Shown piece after piece: positions 14,797 to 23,364 of a DNA stretch of 58,669 bases (position 1 is the first letter of the stretch; every line of letters starts with the position of its first letter). The stretch is taken from the NCBI GenBank assembly GCA_014239735.1, contig JAAZYI010000024.1, positions 1 to 58,669 on the forward strand. Direction: 5' to 3'. This DNA is from Dehalococcoidia bacterium. GTDB taxonomy: Bacteria > Chloroflexota > Dehalococcoidia > Lucifugimonadales > Lucifugimonadaceae. The notes below the pieces were generated by a model that was not told the DNA's origin, did no database searches, and was given only the letters and a program-made list of their open reading frames with translations. The translations under genes were made by a program, and so were the position numbers.

Positions 14797-16344
14797 ATGG
14801 AATTTAAACTATTAAATAACTCTCAGAGCAATCAGGAAATACTGATTATTTTTACTTATTTAGATTTAAAAAAAGATAAAAGTGAAAATCAGATCCCTTT
14901 TTCCAAGCAATTTAATTCTGGGAAATCAGATTCATTCCTTTCAAAGATCAGGGATGACGGGGAAATAACTGGGGCAAAAGGGGAGCAGGTTTTATTACAC
15001 ACTATGATGATAGATGATTTTAAATATAAATCAGACTATCTAAAAAATGAATTAAGTCCAAAAAGAATACTATTTTATGGATTAGGAAGCAGAGAAAAAG
15101 TATCTACCGATGATGTAAGAGAAGCATGCGCGTTAATTTCCAGAAGAATTAAAACTTTAAAAATTCAAGAAGCTTCTATAATTTTGGAAACGATAAAAAA
15201 TATTAATAATAATGAGGCTGCATGTTCCATTGTAGAGGGGTTTCTTTTAGGTTCTTACAAATTTGATGAATTTAAATCATCTGGCAAAAAGAAAAAATCT
15301 AATATAGAAACCGTACAGATAATAATTGATAGATTAGAAGACGAAGTAAAGAATTCGGTAGACTCAGCAGTCATAACTTCCGAGGCTTCTTTAAAGGCAA
15401 GGGACCTAGTGAATAGGCCTCCAAATTTAGTTAACCCTAAATATCTAAAGGATTATAGTGAAAATATTGCCAACTCTAATGAAAATTTAAGTATTGAGGT
15501 TTTAGATAAAAAAGAACTAGAAAAGCTTCAGATGCGAGCTTTTCTCGGTGTCGCTCAAGGTAGCAAGGCCGACCCTTACGGAATAATTCTTAACTATATA
15601 GGTGATTCAGGAAATCCTAGTAACAATATATGGCTAATAGGAAAAGGGATTACATTTGATTCGGGAGGATTATCTTTAAAACCCCCTATGTCCATGATTG
15701 ACATGAAGTCTGATATGTCAGGCGGCGCATCTGTTATTGCTGCAATGGATGCTATTGGAAAATTAAAACCAAAAATTAATGTTACCGGCTTGTGCCTAGC
15801 TACAGAAAATATGCCAGGCGGAGGAGCTCAAAGGGTAGGAGATATAGTCACATCCATGAATGGCAAGACCATAGAGATAGAGAATACTGATGCTGAGGGA
15901 AGGTTAACCCTAGCAGATGCAGTTGAATTTGCTAATCAGAGAGGCGCAGCAAAAATAATAGATGTTGCAACGCTTACGGGAGCCATGGTTATATCGCTTG
16001 GTCATGGGTTAATTGGTGCTTTTGGTAACGATGATGATTTAATTCAAACTTTAATAAGTGCAGGAGAAAAAACAGGAGAAAAAATTTGGCACATGCCTTT
16101 AGATGAGGCTTCAAAAAAACAGAATAGATCTAAAGTTGCCGATATAAAAAACACTGGAGGAAGAGCTGCTGGATCTGTAACTGCTGCACATTTTATAGGT
16201 GAATTTGTTGGGGATACACCTTGGGTTCATCTAGACATAGCAGGAACTGCAATGAGTGCTTCTAATAAAGGGTGGATATCTCAGGGCGCTACGGGTTATC
16301 CTTGCAGAACCTTGATAGAGACTGTTTTTAAATTAAGTTATTAA
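14797..16344 (+). CDS. pepA: Leucyl aminopeptidase (M17 family)
   Basis: The 515-residue product is a cytosolic M17 aminopeptidase that removes N-terminal residues from peptides. The variable N-terminal macro-like domain spans about 1-190. The catalytic domain has the two-metal ligands in GKGITFDSGGLSLKP (about 285-300) and SDMSGGA, and the signature NTDAEGRLTLADAV (about 363-376). Length and motifs are normal. The start ATG at 14797 follows GTAATGGAAAAAT and an AATGG-type weak ribosome site. It is followed after 37 bp by two tRNA genes in the same direction. A 9-bp AT-only inverted repeat at 16342-16350 and 16362-16370 lies between. Confidence 0.95.
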   Translation: MEFKLLNNSQSNQEILIIFTYLDLKKDKSENQIPFSKQFNSGKSDSFLSKIRDDGEITGAKGEQVLLHTMMIDDFKYKSDYLKNELSPKRILFYGLGSREKVSTDDVREACALISRRIKTLKIQEASIILETIKNINNNEAACSIVEGFLLGSYKFDEFKSSGKKKKSNIETVQIIIDRLEDEVKNSVDSAVITSEASLKARDLVNRPPNLVNPKYLKDYSENIANSNENLSIEVLDKKELEKLQMRAFLGVAQGSKADPYGIILNYIGDSGNPSNNIWLIGKGITFDSGGLSLKPPMSMIDMKSDMSGGASVIAAMDAIGKLKPKINVTGLCLATENMPGGGAQRVGDIVTSMNGKTIEIENTDAEGRLTLADAVEFANQRGAAKIIDVATLTGAMVISLGHGLIGAFGNDDDLIQTLISAGEKTGEKIWHMPLDEASKKQNRSKVADIKNTGGRAAGSVTAAHFIGEFVGDTPWVHLDIAGTAMSASNKGWISQGATGYPCRTLIETVFKLSY

Positions 16345-16381
16345 AATTTAGAATTCTCTGATAAATTTTACTTGTTCATAT

Positions 16382-16459
16382 GGTGGGCGTGGTGTAGTTG
16401 GTTAACACGTCAGGTTGTGGCCCTGAAGATCGAGGGTTCGAATCCCTCCGCTCACCCCA
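16382..16459 (+). tRNA. tRNA-His (anticodon GTG)
   Basis: The acceptor stem GTGGGCG (16383-16389) pairs with CGCTCAC (16449-16455). An extra G-1 at 16382 faces discriminator C at 16456, the hallmark of tRNA-His. The anticodon loop TTGTGGC carries GTG, the T arm contains TTCGAAT, and CCA is encoded at 16457-16459. Confidence 0.97.
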
Positions 16460-16463
16460 TTAT

Positions 16464-16540
16464 GCGCCCGTAGCTCAGCTGGACAGAGCATCTCGCTTCG
16501 AACGAGAGGGTCGGGGGTTCGAATCCTCCCGGGCGTACCA
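16464..16540 (+). tRNA. tRNA-Arg (anticodon TCG)
   Basis: The acceptor GCGCCCG (16464-16470) pairs with CGGGCGT with one G-T wobble. The D arm contains AGCTCAGCTGG, the anticodon loop CTTCGAA carries TCG, the T loop is TTCGAAT, and CCA is encoded at 16538-16540. It lies 4 bp after tRNA-His and is probably co-transcribed. Confidence 0.97.
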
Positions 16541-16595
16541 ACCTCTCTAAGTTTAAAATAAGCCATTTTAGATTCTATTGTGGTAATATCATTTT

Positions 16596-16665
16596 GGCTA
16601 CGTGTCTCAGTAACTTGAAGGCGAAACGTAAGTTTCATGCAAGTTACTTTCCAAAGCATGTAGCC
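16596..16665 (+). ncRNA. Candidate structured RNA (three stacked stems with a GNRA tetraloop)
   Basis: Three nested stems are visible. GGCTACGTG (16596-16604) pairs with CATGTAGCC (16657-16665), with one G-U. GTAACTTG (16610-16617) pairs perfectly with CAAGTTAC (16640-16647). GAAAC (16623-16627) pairs with GTTTC (16632-16636) across the loop GTAA, a GNRA tetraloop. The internal loops are asymmetric, as in functional RNAs. It lies in the leader of the small protein at 16702 and downstream of the tRNAs. It could be a cis-regulatory element or a small RNA. I could not match it to SRP RNA, a known riboswitch or a ribozyme. Confidence 0.6.
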
Positions 16666-16701
16666 GCATTTATTTTATATCAGTCTGCATTGGAGCTCAG
16701 T

Positions 16702-16932
16702 ATGGATAATTTGCCTTGGGGAGAAAAAGAACATGCAGAATTTCAGAAAGAAGCAGAAGAGTTTACTGAAAAATATGAGGATAAGTTATCCGAAGTAAAA
16801 GATGAGAGAGAATTAGCATTAAAAGAAATCAGAAAGCGCCTTTTCGATTCAGTTAAAAGATTCTTCACTTTAGTTTTAGTTATTATGCTTATTTTTAGTT
16901 TAATTAGCCCTTTATTCTCATCAATCTTTTAA
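16702..16932 (+). CDS. Small membrane protein with charged coiled-coil-like N-terminus
   Basis: From ATG 16702 this gives 76 residues: a highly charged helix (about 6-50, rich in Glu and Lys, likely a coiled coil) and one C-terminal membrane segment (about 55-75, FFTLVLVIMLIFSLISPLF). A GGAGCTC Shine-Dalgarno lies 5 bp upstream. A longer reading from 16594 would run through the structured RNA and is rejected. The 3' end overlaps the end of the convergent epimerase gene by 12 bp. No family is recognised. The RNA element in its leader may control it. Confidence 0.7.
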   Translation: MDNLPWGEKEHAEFQKEAEEFTEKYEDKLSEVKDERELALKEIRKRLFDSVKRFFTLVLVIMLIFSLISPLFSSIF

Positions 16933-18117
16933 ATCTGAATAATTCATTGCTTCTATAGTTTCATAGCAAGCTCCAATAGGGTGGTAGTCTGCTTTTGAAG
17001 GAGGGCTTTTCAGGTCACTATATTTTTGATTATTTGAATCTAATATTCGGTACCATCCACCATATTTATGATCTACAAAGTATTGATAAGAGAATTTCCA
17101 GATTTTGTCATACCATTTCCAATAATTTGAATCTTCTGTTCTCAATGCAAGCAAAGATGCTGCCGCAAAAGTTTCAGCTAGTACCCAATAATATCTATCT
17201 TTATCTAGTATTTTGCCATCAGGATCTAAAGTGTAGTGCATTCCTCCATGCTCCTGATCCCAACTTTTTTCTACCGCACAATCAAAAAGTTTTTTAGCAG
17301 TAGTTAGCATCCATGGTTCAGACTTATATCTTTCAAGAATAAGTAAAAGTTTTGCCCATTCTATGGAATGCCCAAGATTATATCCGTATGGCTTAAACAT
17401 ATGTTTAGGGTCATTTTTATTATAATTCCAGTCAGGACTCCAATCTGTATTAAAGTGCTCCCAAATTAACCCACCAGTATTTTTTGTTAGGTCTAAACAA
17501 ATACGCTTTGCTAAAGTATGAGCTCGATTCAAATATTTTCTCTCTTTAGTTGCTTCGAAAGCTGACAACATAGCTTCGCACATATGCATATTGGCATTTT
17601 GGCCACGATAGAGACTAACATTTTTCCAGTCTTTTTCCATCTCATCTAGATATAATTCAGACTCTTTATCCCAAAAGTTTTTTTCAAGAATTTCATATAC
17701 CTCAGAAGCAAATTCTTTAGCTCCTTTAATTTGAGCCTTAGTTGCTACTGCGGCGGCTAATAACACAAAAGCATGCCCATAACAGTAACGCTTATCATCT
17801 TTAACTTGGTTACCATTCAGTATCCATGCAAAGCCACCGTCTGGTTGCTGATGTACTTCGCGAAGGAATTTTAACCCTTGCTCTGCAGCCTCTTGGTATT
17901 CAGGTTTTTTTAGGGTTATAAATGATATGGAATAAATATAGATAAATCTACAAGTTCCCACAAGATGCTTGGTCATTCGATCATCAATTGAGCCATCATC
18001 TCGAAATTGATGAATATATCCCCCAAAATCCTTATCTATGCACCTAGGATGATAAAAAGATATAATTTCTTTTATGTGATCTTGTAGGAATTTTTGTTTT
18101 CTAAAATTTATTTTCAC
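16921..18117 (-). CDS. N-acylglucosamine 2-epimerase family sugar epimerase/isomerase
   Basis: The 398-residue protein has the (alpha/alpha)6-barrel pattern of the AGE family, which interconverts sugars at C2, including N-acetylglucosamine 2-epimerases, cellobiose 2-epimerases and mannose isomerases. Typical segments are FGGYIHQFRDDGS (about 26-38), a Phe-Trp-Asp run near 145, NMHMCEAMLSAFEA (about 180-193), GHSIEWAKLLL (about 253-263) and the C-terminal GGWYRILD. The sugar specificity cannot be read from sequence. It is followed downstream by the convergent small membrane protein gene. Confidence 0.88.
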   Translation of the reverse strand: MKINFRKQKFLQDHIKEIISFYHPRCIDKDFGGYIHQFRDDGSIDDRMTKHLVGTCRFIYIYSISFITLKKPEYQEAAEQGLKFLREVHQQPDGGFAWILNGNQVKDDKRYCYGHAFVLLAAAVATKAQIKGAKEFASEVYEILEKNFWDKESELYLDEMEKDWKNVSLYRGQNANMHMCEAMLSAFEATKERKYLNRAHTLAKRICLDLTKNTGGLIWEHFNTDWSPDWNYNKNDPKHMFKPYGYNLGHSIEWAKLLLILERYKSEPWMLTTAKKLFDCAVEKSWDQEHGGMHYTLDPDGKILDKDRYYWVLAETFAAASLLALRTEDSNYWKWYDKIWKFSYQYFVDHKYGGWYRILDSNNQKYSDLKSPPSKADYHPIGACYETIEAMNYSDLKD

Positions 18118-18152
18118 CTAAAAGAACTTTCCGCTAATAATCTAATTTTTTA

Positions 18153-18542
18153 TTAAAAAGTTGGCTTATAGATCATTAAGAAAGTCAGCATTGCTACTAC
18201 TATTGACATAGAAATATATTGAATGGAAACATTTATCTCCGCAATTCCTTCCTTTTTAGCATTTATATATTTTCTCCTAATTAATCCTTCGTTAATTAAA
18301 ATCAATATAAACCATAATGCATACGATGCAGTAATCCAGAAAGAAGAATGACTATAGTTTGCAATACTTATAATCCAAGTCGCAGTAAGTATTGAAACGA
18401 TGCTCATGGAAGACAACAAAATAAGATTAATCCTGAACAGTTTCGACGATATTTTTATCGAATCGTTTAATGATCCATATAAGACAGAATAGGCAATAAA
18501 AAATGCAGAGATTATATGTAAAAATAGAGATAAATTATACAT
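18153..18542 (-). CDS. Four-helix integral membrane protein of unknown function
   Basis: The 129-residue protein has four hydrophobic segments at about 3-22, 36-58, 68-86 and 108-126. A His in the first helix (LFLHIISAFF) is reminiscent of small DUF2269 or CopD-like membrane families, but the match is too weak for a name. It is 35 bp upstream of the AGE-family gene in the same direction, so the two could be co-transcribed. Confidence 0.7.
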   Translation of the reverse strand: MYNLSLFLHIISAFFIAYSVLYGSLNDSIKISSKLFRINLILLSSMSIVSILTATWIISIANYSHSSFWITASYALWFILILINEGLIRRKYINAKKEGIAEINVSIQYISMSIVVAMLTFLMIYKPTF

Positions 18543-18729
18543 CGTTTATTATTATATCTAATTTTTCTATATAAATAGCAACTTGATAGTGACTAGTTAG
18601 TAATTTCAAGCTTAATAACGATCTATTAATCATTTTCAAAGAGGGAAGTAGTTTAGTTTTATAGAAGTATTTTTGTTAAAATTAAAATTATAAATATAGA
18701 ATTAATAATAAAAGAAAAATAATTAGAAA

Positions 18730-19857
18730 ATGAAAATAGCTAAAATAGAAACTTTTTTCGTATCGCGATTTTTAGTTGTAAGAATAACTACAGAAGACGG
18801 AATTCAGGGTATTGGGGAGTCGTGTTATTGGGCTTATCCGAAAGCCGCTCAAGAAACAATTAAGGGCTTTTCAGGTGCTCTAATTGGAATGGATTCGCGT
18901 GACATAGAGCATATTTGGAGCTTCTTATGGAGATACAACTCTGCTTTTAGAGGTAATAGTATCGGAGGAGCAATAAGCGCAATTGATATGGCTCTATGGG
19001 ATATAAAAGGAAAAAGACTTGATGCTCCAGTCTGGGACTTAATAGGCGGAAAAGTAAGAAAAAAGATAAGAGCTATAGCTCAAGGAATTAATGGAAATAC
19101 ACCTGATGAATGTGCAGAAGGAGCGAAAAAAGTGATGGATCAAGGATTTTCAGCGCTTAAATTTACTCCTATGCCAAATAATTGGGCTGAGTTAACTTAT
19201 TCTAAAATGGTATCTTTAGCTTTAGAAATGGTATCTGCCGTAAGAGAAACTGTTGGTTGGGATTTTGATATTGGAATTGAAATTCATAGGAATATGCAGC
19301 CTCATGAAGCAATCGCATTTTGCAAAGACGTGGCCCATCTAAGACCTTATTTTATAGAAGATCCAATTGTGCCTGATTCAGTTGTATCTATGGGAGATGT
19401 TGCATCAAAAATGAACCTTCCTCTTGCTGTAGGAGAGAGGAATATGGGGGTATGGGAATTTAGGGAATATGCCCAGATGGTAAAACCAGCTTTTTTTAAG
19501 CCTGACATAGCTGTGGCTGGAGGTATAACTGGAGTAAAAAAAATCGCTACAATAGCTGAGGCTCACCATATAAAGATTTCTCCGCATAACTTTCAAGGCC
19601 CAATAGCTACTGCAGCTTGCATTGCTGTAGGTACATCTTCAATTTCTTGGGATGTGCAAGAGTCAGTAGAAGAAGATGTACCTCCAAGAAGAGACATGAC
19701 TGATGAAATTATTAAACTAGAAGATGGATGGTATTATCCTTCTGAGAAGCCAGGCTTAGGGCTTATATTTAACGAAGATGCTCCGTCAAAGCATCCTTTT
19801 GACCCAGCAAATTATCCGCCTCCAATTAAAGATGATGGTAGTGTTGGTTTAAAATAA
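18730..19857 (+). CDS. Mandelate racemase/enolase-superfamily acid-sugar dehydratase (GalD-like)
   Basis: The 375-residue protein has the capping domain plus TIM barrel of the enolase superfamily. Metal ligands are Glu184 (in GIEIH), Glu210 (FIEDP) and Glu236 (VGERN). His186 and His286 (ISPHNFQGP) occupy the positions of the acid/base pair in galactonate-dehydratase-type members. The usual KxK of racemases is reduced to a single Lys144 in ALKFTPMP. A sugar-acid dehydration producing a 2-keto-3-deoxy acid is the best inference, and the substrate is open. It stands alone, divergent from the small membrane protein, with 187 bp of AT-rich leader. Confidence 0.88.
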   Translation: MKIAKIETFFVSRFLVVRITTEDGIQGIGESCYWAYPKAAQETIKGFSGALIGMDSRDIEHIWSFLWRYNSAFRGNSIGGAISAIDMALWDIKGKRLDAPVWDLIGGKVRKKIRAIAQGINGNTPDECAEGAKKVMDQGFSALKFTPMPNNWAELTYSKMVSLALEMVSAVRETVGWDFDIGIEIHRNMQPHEAIAFCKDVAHLRPYFIEDPIVPDSVVSMGDVASKMNLPLAVGERNMGVWEFREYAQMVKPAFFKPDIAVAGGITGVKKIATIAEAHHIKISPHNFQGPIATAACIAVGTSSISWDVQESVEEDVPPRRDMTDEIIKLEDGWYYPSEKPGLGLIFNEDAPSKHPFDPANYPPPIKDDGSVGLK

Positions 19858-19917
19858 AATTACTCCATGAATTCTTTCTCTTAGAGTGTCTATTATATTT
19901 AACATTCAAGCCTCTTT

Positions 19918-21150
19918 TTAATTGGTGTATTCTCTATTTTTATTAATTTTACTATTGAAATAAGCACTTATACATAAGATTAATATCATACAAAAAATTC
20001 CTTCTAAGGCACTTACTCTTATCCCAATATGAGGCGCAAGTATGGAGCATGTAATTCCCACATTAAGAGCTCCTAAAGGCTGTGTTCCAATGGTAGTTGA
20101 TAGATAGCCCATCGCAGATCCTCTTAATTCAGGCTGTGTTCTGTCTATAGTAATAACGCTTTGCATTGTGCTGAATCCTGAAATACCTAATCCTCCAAAA
20201 AATAACAACAGAAGTGAAATTAAATAAATTTCAGATATTGAAAATAGAAAAATACAACCCAGAAATAGAAATGCTCCAGAAATAAATAAGAACGACTGAT
20301 ATTTTTTATTTCTAATTCCAGCAACAGCAATTGAGCCAATTAAGCACCCCGCACCTTCGGCCCCAACCAATATTCCCAGCAATGTTGCATTGATGTTTAG
20401 TATTGTTTCTGCAATAACTGGAACCATGCTTGTAGTAGGAAATCCCCATATATTGCATATAATTGTTACTAGAAGTACCGTTCTGTACATATTATTTTTG
20501 AAAAGAAATAAGAATATATTTCCAGACGGTTTTGTATCATCCTTTTTTGTCTTTACAAAGTCACCTTTTAAATTAAAAAGCAACAAAGACATTATTAAAG
20601 AGAAAATATATAGAGCAGCAGAAAGCAAAAATGCAAAATTTAACAAGTAATCGATCATTAATCCTGCAATAACTGGTCCTAAAAATCGCCCTAAATTTGA
20701 TAATGAAAGATCCATCCCAATGCCTAAATAAATATTTTCTTTGGGCAAAACCTCTCCTATAAAAGATCTCCTAGAAGGAAATTCTATTGCCCACCCTAAC
20801 CCTGATATTAGAGAGATAACCAGAAGGTGCCACACTTGAATTAACCCCAAAAACATTAAAGAAAATCCTATCAATGAAGAAGATATAAAAACGATTGCTG
20901 ATAAAGTTAAGAGATATCTTTTATCTAAAGAGTCAGCAATTCTGCCCAATAACCATCCTAGTATGAATAAAGGAGCAACCCTTAATCCGGAATTTATTGC
21001 CACTAAAAGGGCGCTTTCACTGATTTGATATATAACAACAGCACTCACTAGGACTTCAAAAAATCTACAAAAAGAACTTATTCCGCCAATTGACCAGCTT
21101 TCAATAATGCCTTTTGTGTAGAAAGTTGTTGTAAAAGTTGAATTCTTCAT
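19918..21150 (-). CDS. Major facilitator superfamily transporter
   Basis: The 410-residue protein has about 12 hydrophobic segments and the MFS loop motif between helices 2 and 3 (GRIADSLDKRYLL, about 66-78). It resembles the EntS/MFS_3 type of drug or siderophore exporters in general pattern. No substrate can be assigned. It is divergent from the FAD oxidoreductase gene at 21218 with a 67-bp spacer, so a shared regulator is possible. Confidence 0.85.
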   Translation of the reverse strand: MKNSTFTTTFYTKGIIESWSIGGISSFCRFFEVLVSAVVIYQISESALLVAINSGLRVAPLFILGWLLGRIADSLDKRYLLTLSAIVFISSSLIGFSLMFLGLIQVWHLLVISLISGLGWAIEFPSRRSFIGEVLPKENIYLGIGMDLSLSNLGRFLGPVIAGLMIDYLLNFAFLLSAALYIFSLIMSLLLFNLKGDFVKTKKDDTKPSGNIFLFLFKNNMYRTVLLVTIICNIWGFPTTSMVPVIAETILNINATLLGILVGAEGAGCLIGSIAVAGIRNKKYQSFLFISGAFLFLGCIFLFSISEIYLISLLLLFFGGLGISGFSTMQSVITIDRTQPELRGSAMGYLSTTIGTQPLGALNVGITCSILAPHIGIRVSALEGIFCMILILCISAYFNSKINKNREYTN

Positions 21151-21217
21151 AAAGTAAATTAATAAGTAATTTATATAATATTTTAATTTAATTTAAGTTC
21201 AACTTAAAATATGATTT

Positions 21218-22315
21218 ATGAATAATATTGTTATTGGCGCAGGTGTTTTTGGATTATCTTCAGCATTAAGCCTATTGGAAGAAGGTGAGGATGTTACGGT
21301 GATTTATGGGAATCATTCCAATATTGCATCAAATAATGCTTTAGGAAGACTAGATTCAGTCTTAAAAGGGTCAGGATCATCCAGCCATTTACCTCAAGAA
21401 ATTAATATAAAAAATGGCCCTATGAGGCCAGAGAATCAACAAAAGTTAGCGCACGAGAGTTATTTAAAACATAAGGAATACTATAAAAAATTAAAGAATT
21501 TATCTGATATAGATTATGTTCTTAAAGATATTCTTACTATTCAGATTTGCTTTAATAAAGAAGAATTTATCCAAATTGCTGACTCTGCGAGTCATATTCA
21601 ATCTTATGGATTTGATATGACACTTCTAGAAGGTTATGAGGAAGTATCTAGGCACCAAAAAGAAGTTTCAAAAGATATATATGGAGGAGCACTAATTTCT
21701 GGAACTCTCTTTTTAAATTCAGAATCATTTGTGTTTTGTTTGAAGCGCAGTATCGAAATAAAAGGGGCTAAAATTTTGGATGATTTAGTTGAAAGGATAG
21801 ATATAGATAAGAAAAAAATAAAATTAAAATCTGAAAAAATAATGAGTTATGACAATTTAATTATAAGTGCTGGGCCTTGGACTAAAAAACTTGTTTCTGG
21901 AATTGGCGTAGATATAGATATGTATCCAGCTAAAGGTGAAATAATTAAGTTATATCCAGATGATTTTGACCTGAATTATCATATTCATGGGCCATGCTCA
22001 ATTGTTAAAAAATCAGATGGGCTTATTTGGATTGCAGCAACCTATGAAGAAAATAGATTTGATTTAGATATAACTAATAAGTCTAAGAATGAATTATTAA
22101 ATAATGCAGCATCAATGATTCCCTGTATTAGAGATCTTCAAGTAATAGGACAAACTGCTTGCGTACGCCCAGCAACAAAAGATGGCATGCCTATAGTTAG
22201 TGAGGTTGTTAAAAATTCTGGGGTATTCGTGGCTACAGGAGGAGGGGGCTGGGGGTTAATGCAAAGCTTTTTTATTGGTGAGATGGTAAAAAATATGGTT
22301 ATAATTAAAGAATGA
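21218..22315 (+). CDS. FAD-dependent amine/D-amino-acid oxidoreductase (DAO family)
   Basis: The 365-residue protein starts with the FAD-binding Rossmann motif VIGAGVFGLSSALSL (GxGxxG, about 5-19). It has the DAO-fold features LIISAGPWTKKL and a C-terminal ACVRPATKDGMPIV plus GGGGWGLMQS cofactor segment. It would oxidise an amine or imino acid. It overlaps the next gene by 4 bp (ATGA), so it forms an operon with a dihydrodipicolinate synthase homologue. In known pathways such pairs act on hydroxyproline or related compounds, but the partner's missing lysine makes this uncertain. Confidence 0.88.
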   Translation: MNNIVIGAGVFGLSSALSLLEEGEDVTVIYGNHSNIASNNALGRLDSVLKGSGSSSHLPQEINIKNGPMRPENQQKLAHESYLKHKEYYKKLKNLSDIDYVLKDILTIQICFNKEEFIQIADSASHIQSYGFDMTLLEGYEEVSRHQKEVSKDIYGGALISGTLFLNSESFVFCLKRSIEIKGAKILDDLVERIDIDKKKIKLKSEKIMSYDNLIISAGPWTKKLVSGIGVDIDMYPAKGEIIKLYPDDFDLNYHIHGPCSIVKKSDGLIWIAATYEENRFDLDITNKSKNELLNNAASMIPCIRDLQVIGQTACVRPATKDGMPIVSEVVKNSGVFVATGGGGWGLMQSFFIGEMVKNMVIIKE

Positions 22316-23205
22316 ATTTATACGATTTACAAGATCCTTTAGTAGGCCTCCCAATGGCAACTCCTTTTAATAAAAATGGAGACCTAGATCTTGATGCTGC
22401 TGATTTCAATTTAGATAAATGGAAGAAAACAGAAGTAGATGTTTTCATTATTGGAACTGCATCTGGAGAAGAACTATTGATGAGCGAAGATGAAAAAGTT
22501 ACATTATTGGATAGAATTTCTAATTCTTTACCTGATAATAAAATATCAGCAGCAGGAATTGACAATCCTTCCCCGAAAGAAACATTAAGGCTTGCAGACA
22601 GGTACGCTCAGTCAGGAGCATCCTTACTTAGAATTAGATATCCTAGAGATGAAAAGCTTATTAGAAGTTATTTTTTAGAGGTATTGAAGCATACTCCACT
22701 CCCTGTTCTATTAATGCATCAAGGCGACCCACTAAATTTTGGCGTAGCTCCAAAACCTGTATCTGATCCTGAGATATTAGGTAGCATTGCATCTATGGAT
22801 AATGTTTTTGGTTATGTAACTGAACATGACATGAGGTTCGAATCTACTGTTCGAAAATATGTTCCCGAAAATAAAAAGTTTTGGATTTGCAATGGGAGCA
22901 TGATCCTGCTTGGTACTTTAATAGGGTGTAATGGAACAACAACAGCTTTTTCTAATATTTGGCCTGATGCTTTAAAAGAATTGCTAAAAATTGGTATAAA
23001 AGGTGATTTTGAAAAAGGCAAAATTTTGCAGAATCAAATAAAAGATATTGATAATTTAATGCTACCTTATCTATATGCGGGAATTAAATATTGCTTGAGC
23101 CTAATGGGATTTAAAGGCATGCACTCTAGGGACCATGGCATAGATATTCCAGTAGATATAAAATATAGAATTTCAGAATCTCTAGAGGTAGTAAACTTAA
23201 TTTAA
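22312..23205 (+). CDS. Dihydrodipicolinate synthase family protein without the Schiff-base lysine
   Basis: The 297-residue protein shows the DapA/NAL TIM-barrel pattern: PMATPFNKNGDLDLDA (about 14-29) and the GTASGEELLMSEDEKV motif (about 48-63). At the active site, the Tyr of the usual YNVPxR is replaced (MHQGDP, 135-140). The Schiff-base Lys of GxKEAxGD is Val169 in GYVTEHD (167-173), so class I aldolase chemistry by the standard mechanism is not possible. The frame is intact and the codons are clear. It is translationally coupled to the upstream FAD oxidase. A hydratase or other lysine-independent role, or a binding protein, is possible. Confidence 0.85.
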   Translation: MNLYDLQDPLVGLPMATPFNKNGDLDLDAADFNLDKWKKTEVDVFIIGTASGEELLMSEDEKVTLLDRISNSLPDNKISAAGIDNPSPKETLRLADRYAQSGASLLRIRYPRDEKLIRSYFLEVLKHTPLPVLLMHQGDPLNFGVAPKPVSDPEILGSIASMDNVFGYVTEHDMRFESTVRKYVPENKKFWICNGSMILLGTLIGCNGTTTAFSNIWPDALKELLKIGIKGDFEKGKILQNQIKDIDNLMLPYLYAGIKYCLSLMGFKGMHSRDHGIDIPVDIKYRISESLEVVNLI

Positions 23206-23242
23206 GCAATATTTATTTATTTATTTTTGCTAAACTATATTT

Positions 23243-23356
23243 ATGATTGATTATATATTCGCGATATTAATACTAGCTTTGATTGGTTTTATTTTATGGG
23301 CAACTCAAGATGAAAATAATTTTGTCCAAAATATTAAGAATAAAATTAGAAAGTAA
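23243..23356 (+). CDS. Tiny single-span membrane protein
   Basis: A 37-residue frame begins at ATG 23243: one hydrophobic helix (about 4-20, YIFAILILALIGFILW) followed by a charged tail rich in Asn and Lys. It ends 8 bp before ctaG and shares its direction. Size and topology recall small subunits of oxidases such as CcoQ, but no homology is claimed. No strong ribosome site is visible. Confidence 0.45.
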   Translation: MIDYIFAILILALIGFILWATQDENNFVQNIKNKIRK

Positions 23357-23364
23357 AAGTTAAA

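Noticed and set aside
16402..16659. Minus-strand 85-residue frame
   Set aside because: It runs antisense through both tRNA genes and the structured RNA, and its sequence is a typical translated-tRNA artefact.
16596..16665. SRP RNA or hammerhead ribozyme
   Set aside because: The SRP asymmetric loop sequence and the hammerhead CUGANGA core are both missing.
16594..16701. Longer N-terminus for the small membrane protein
   Set aside because: It would translate the paired RNA element, and a good Shine-Dalgarno precedes ATG 16702.
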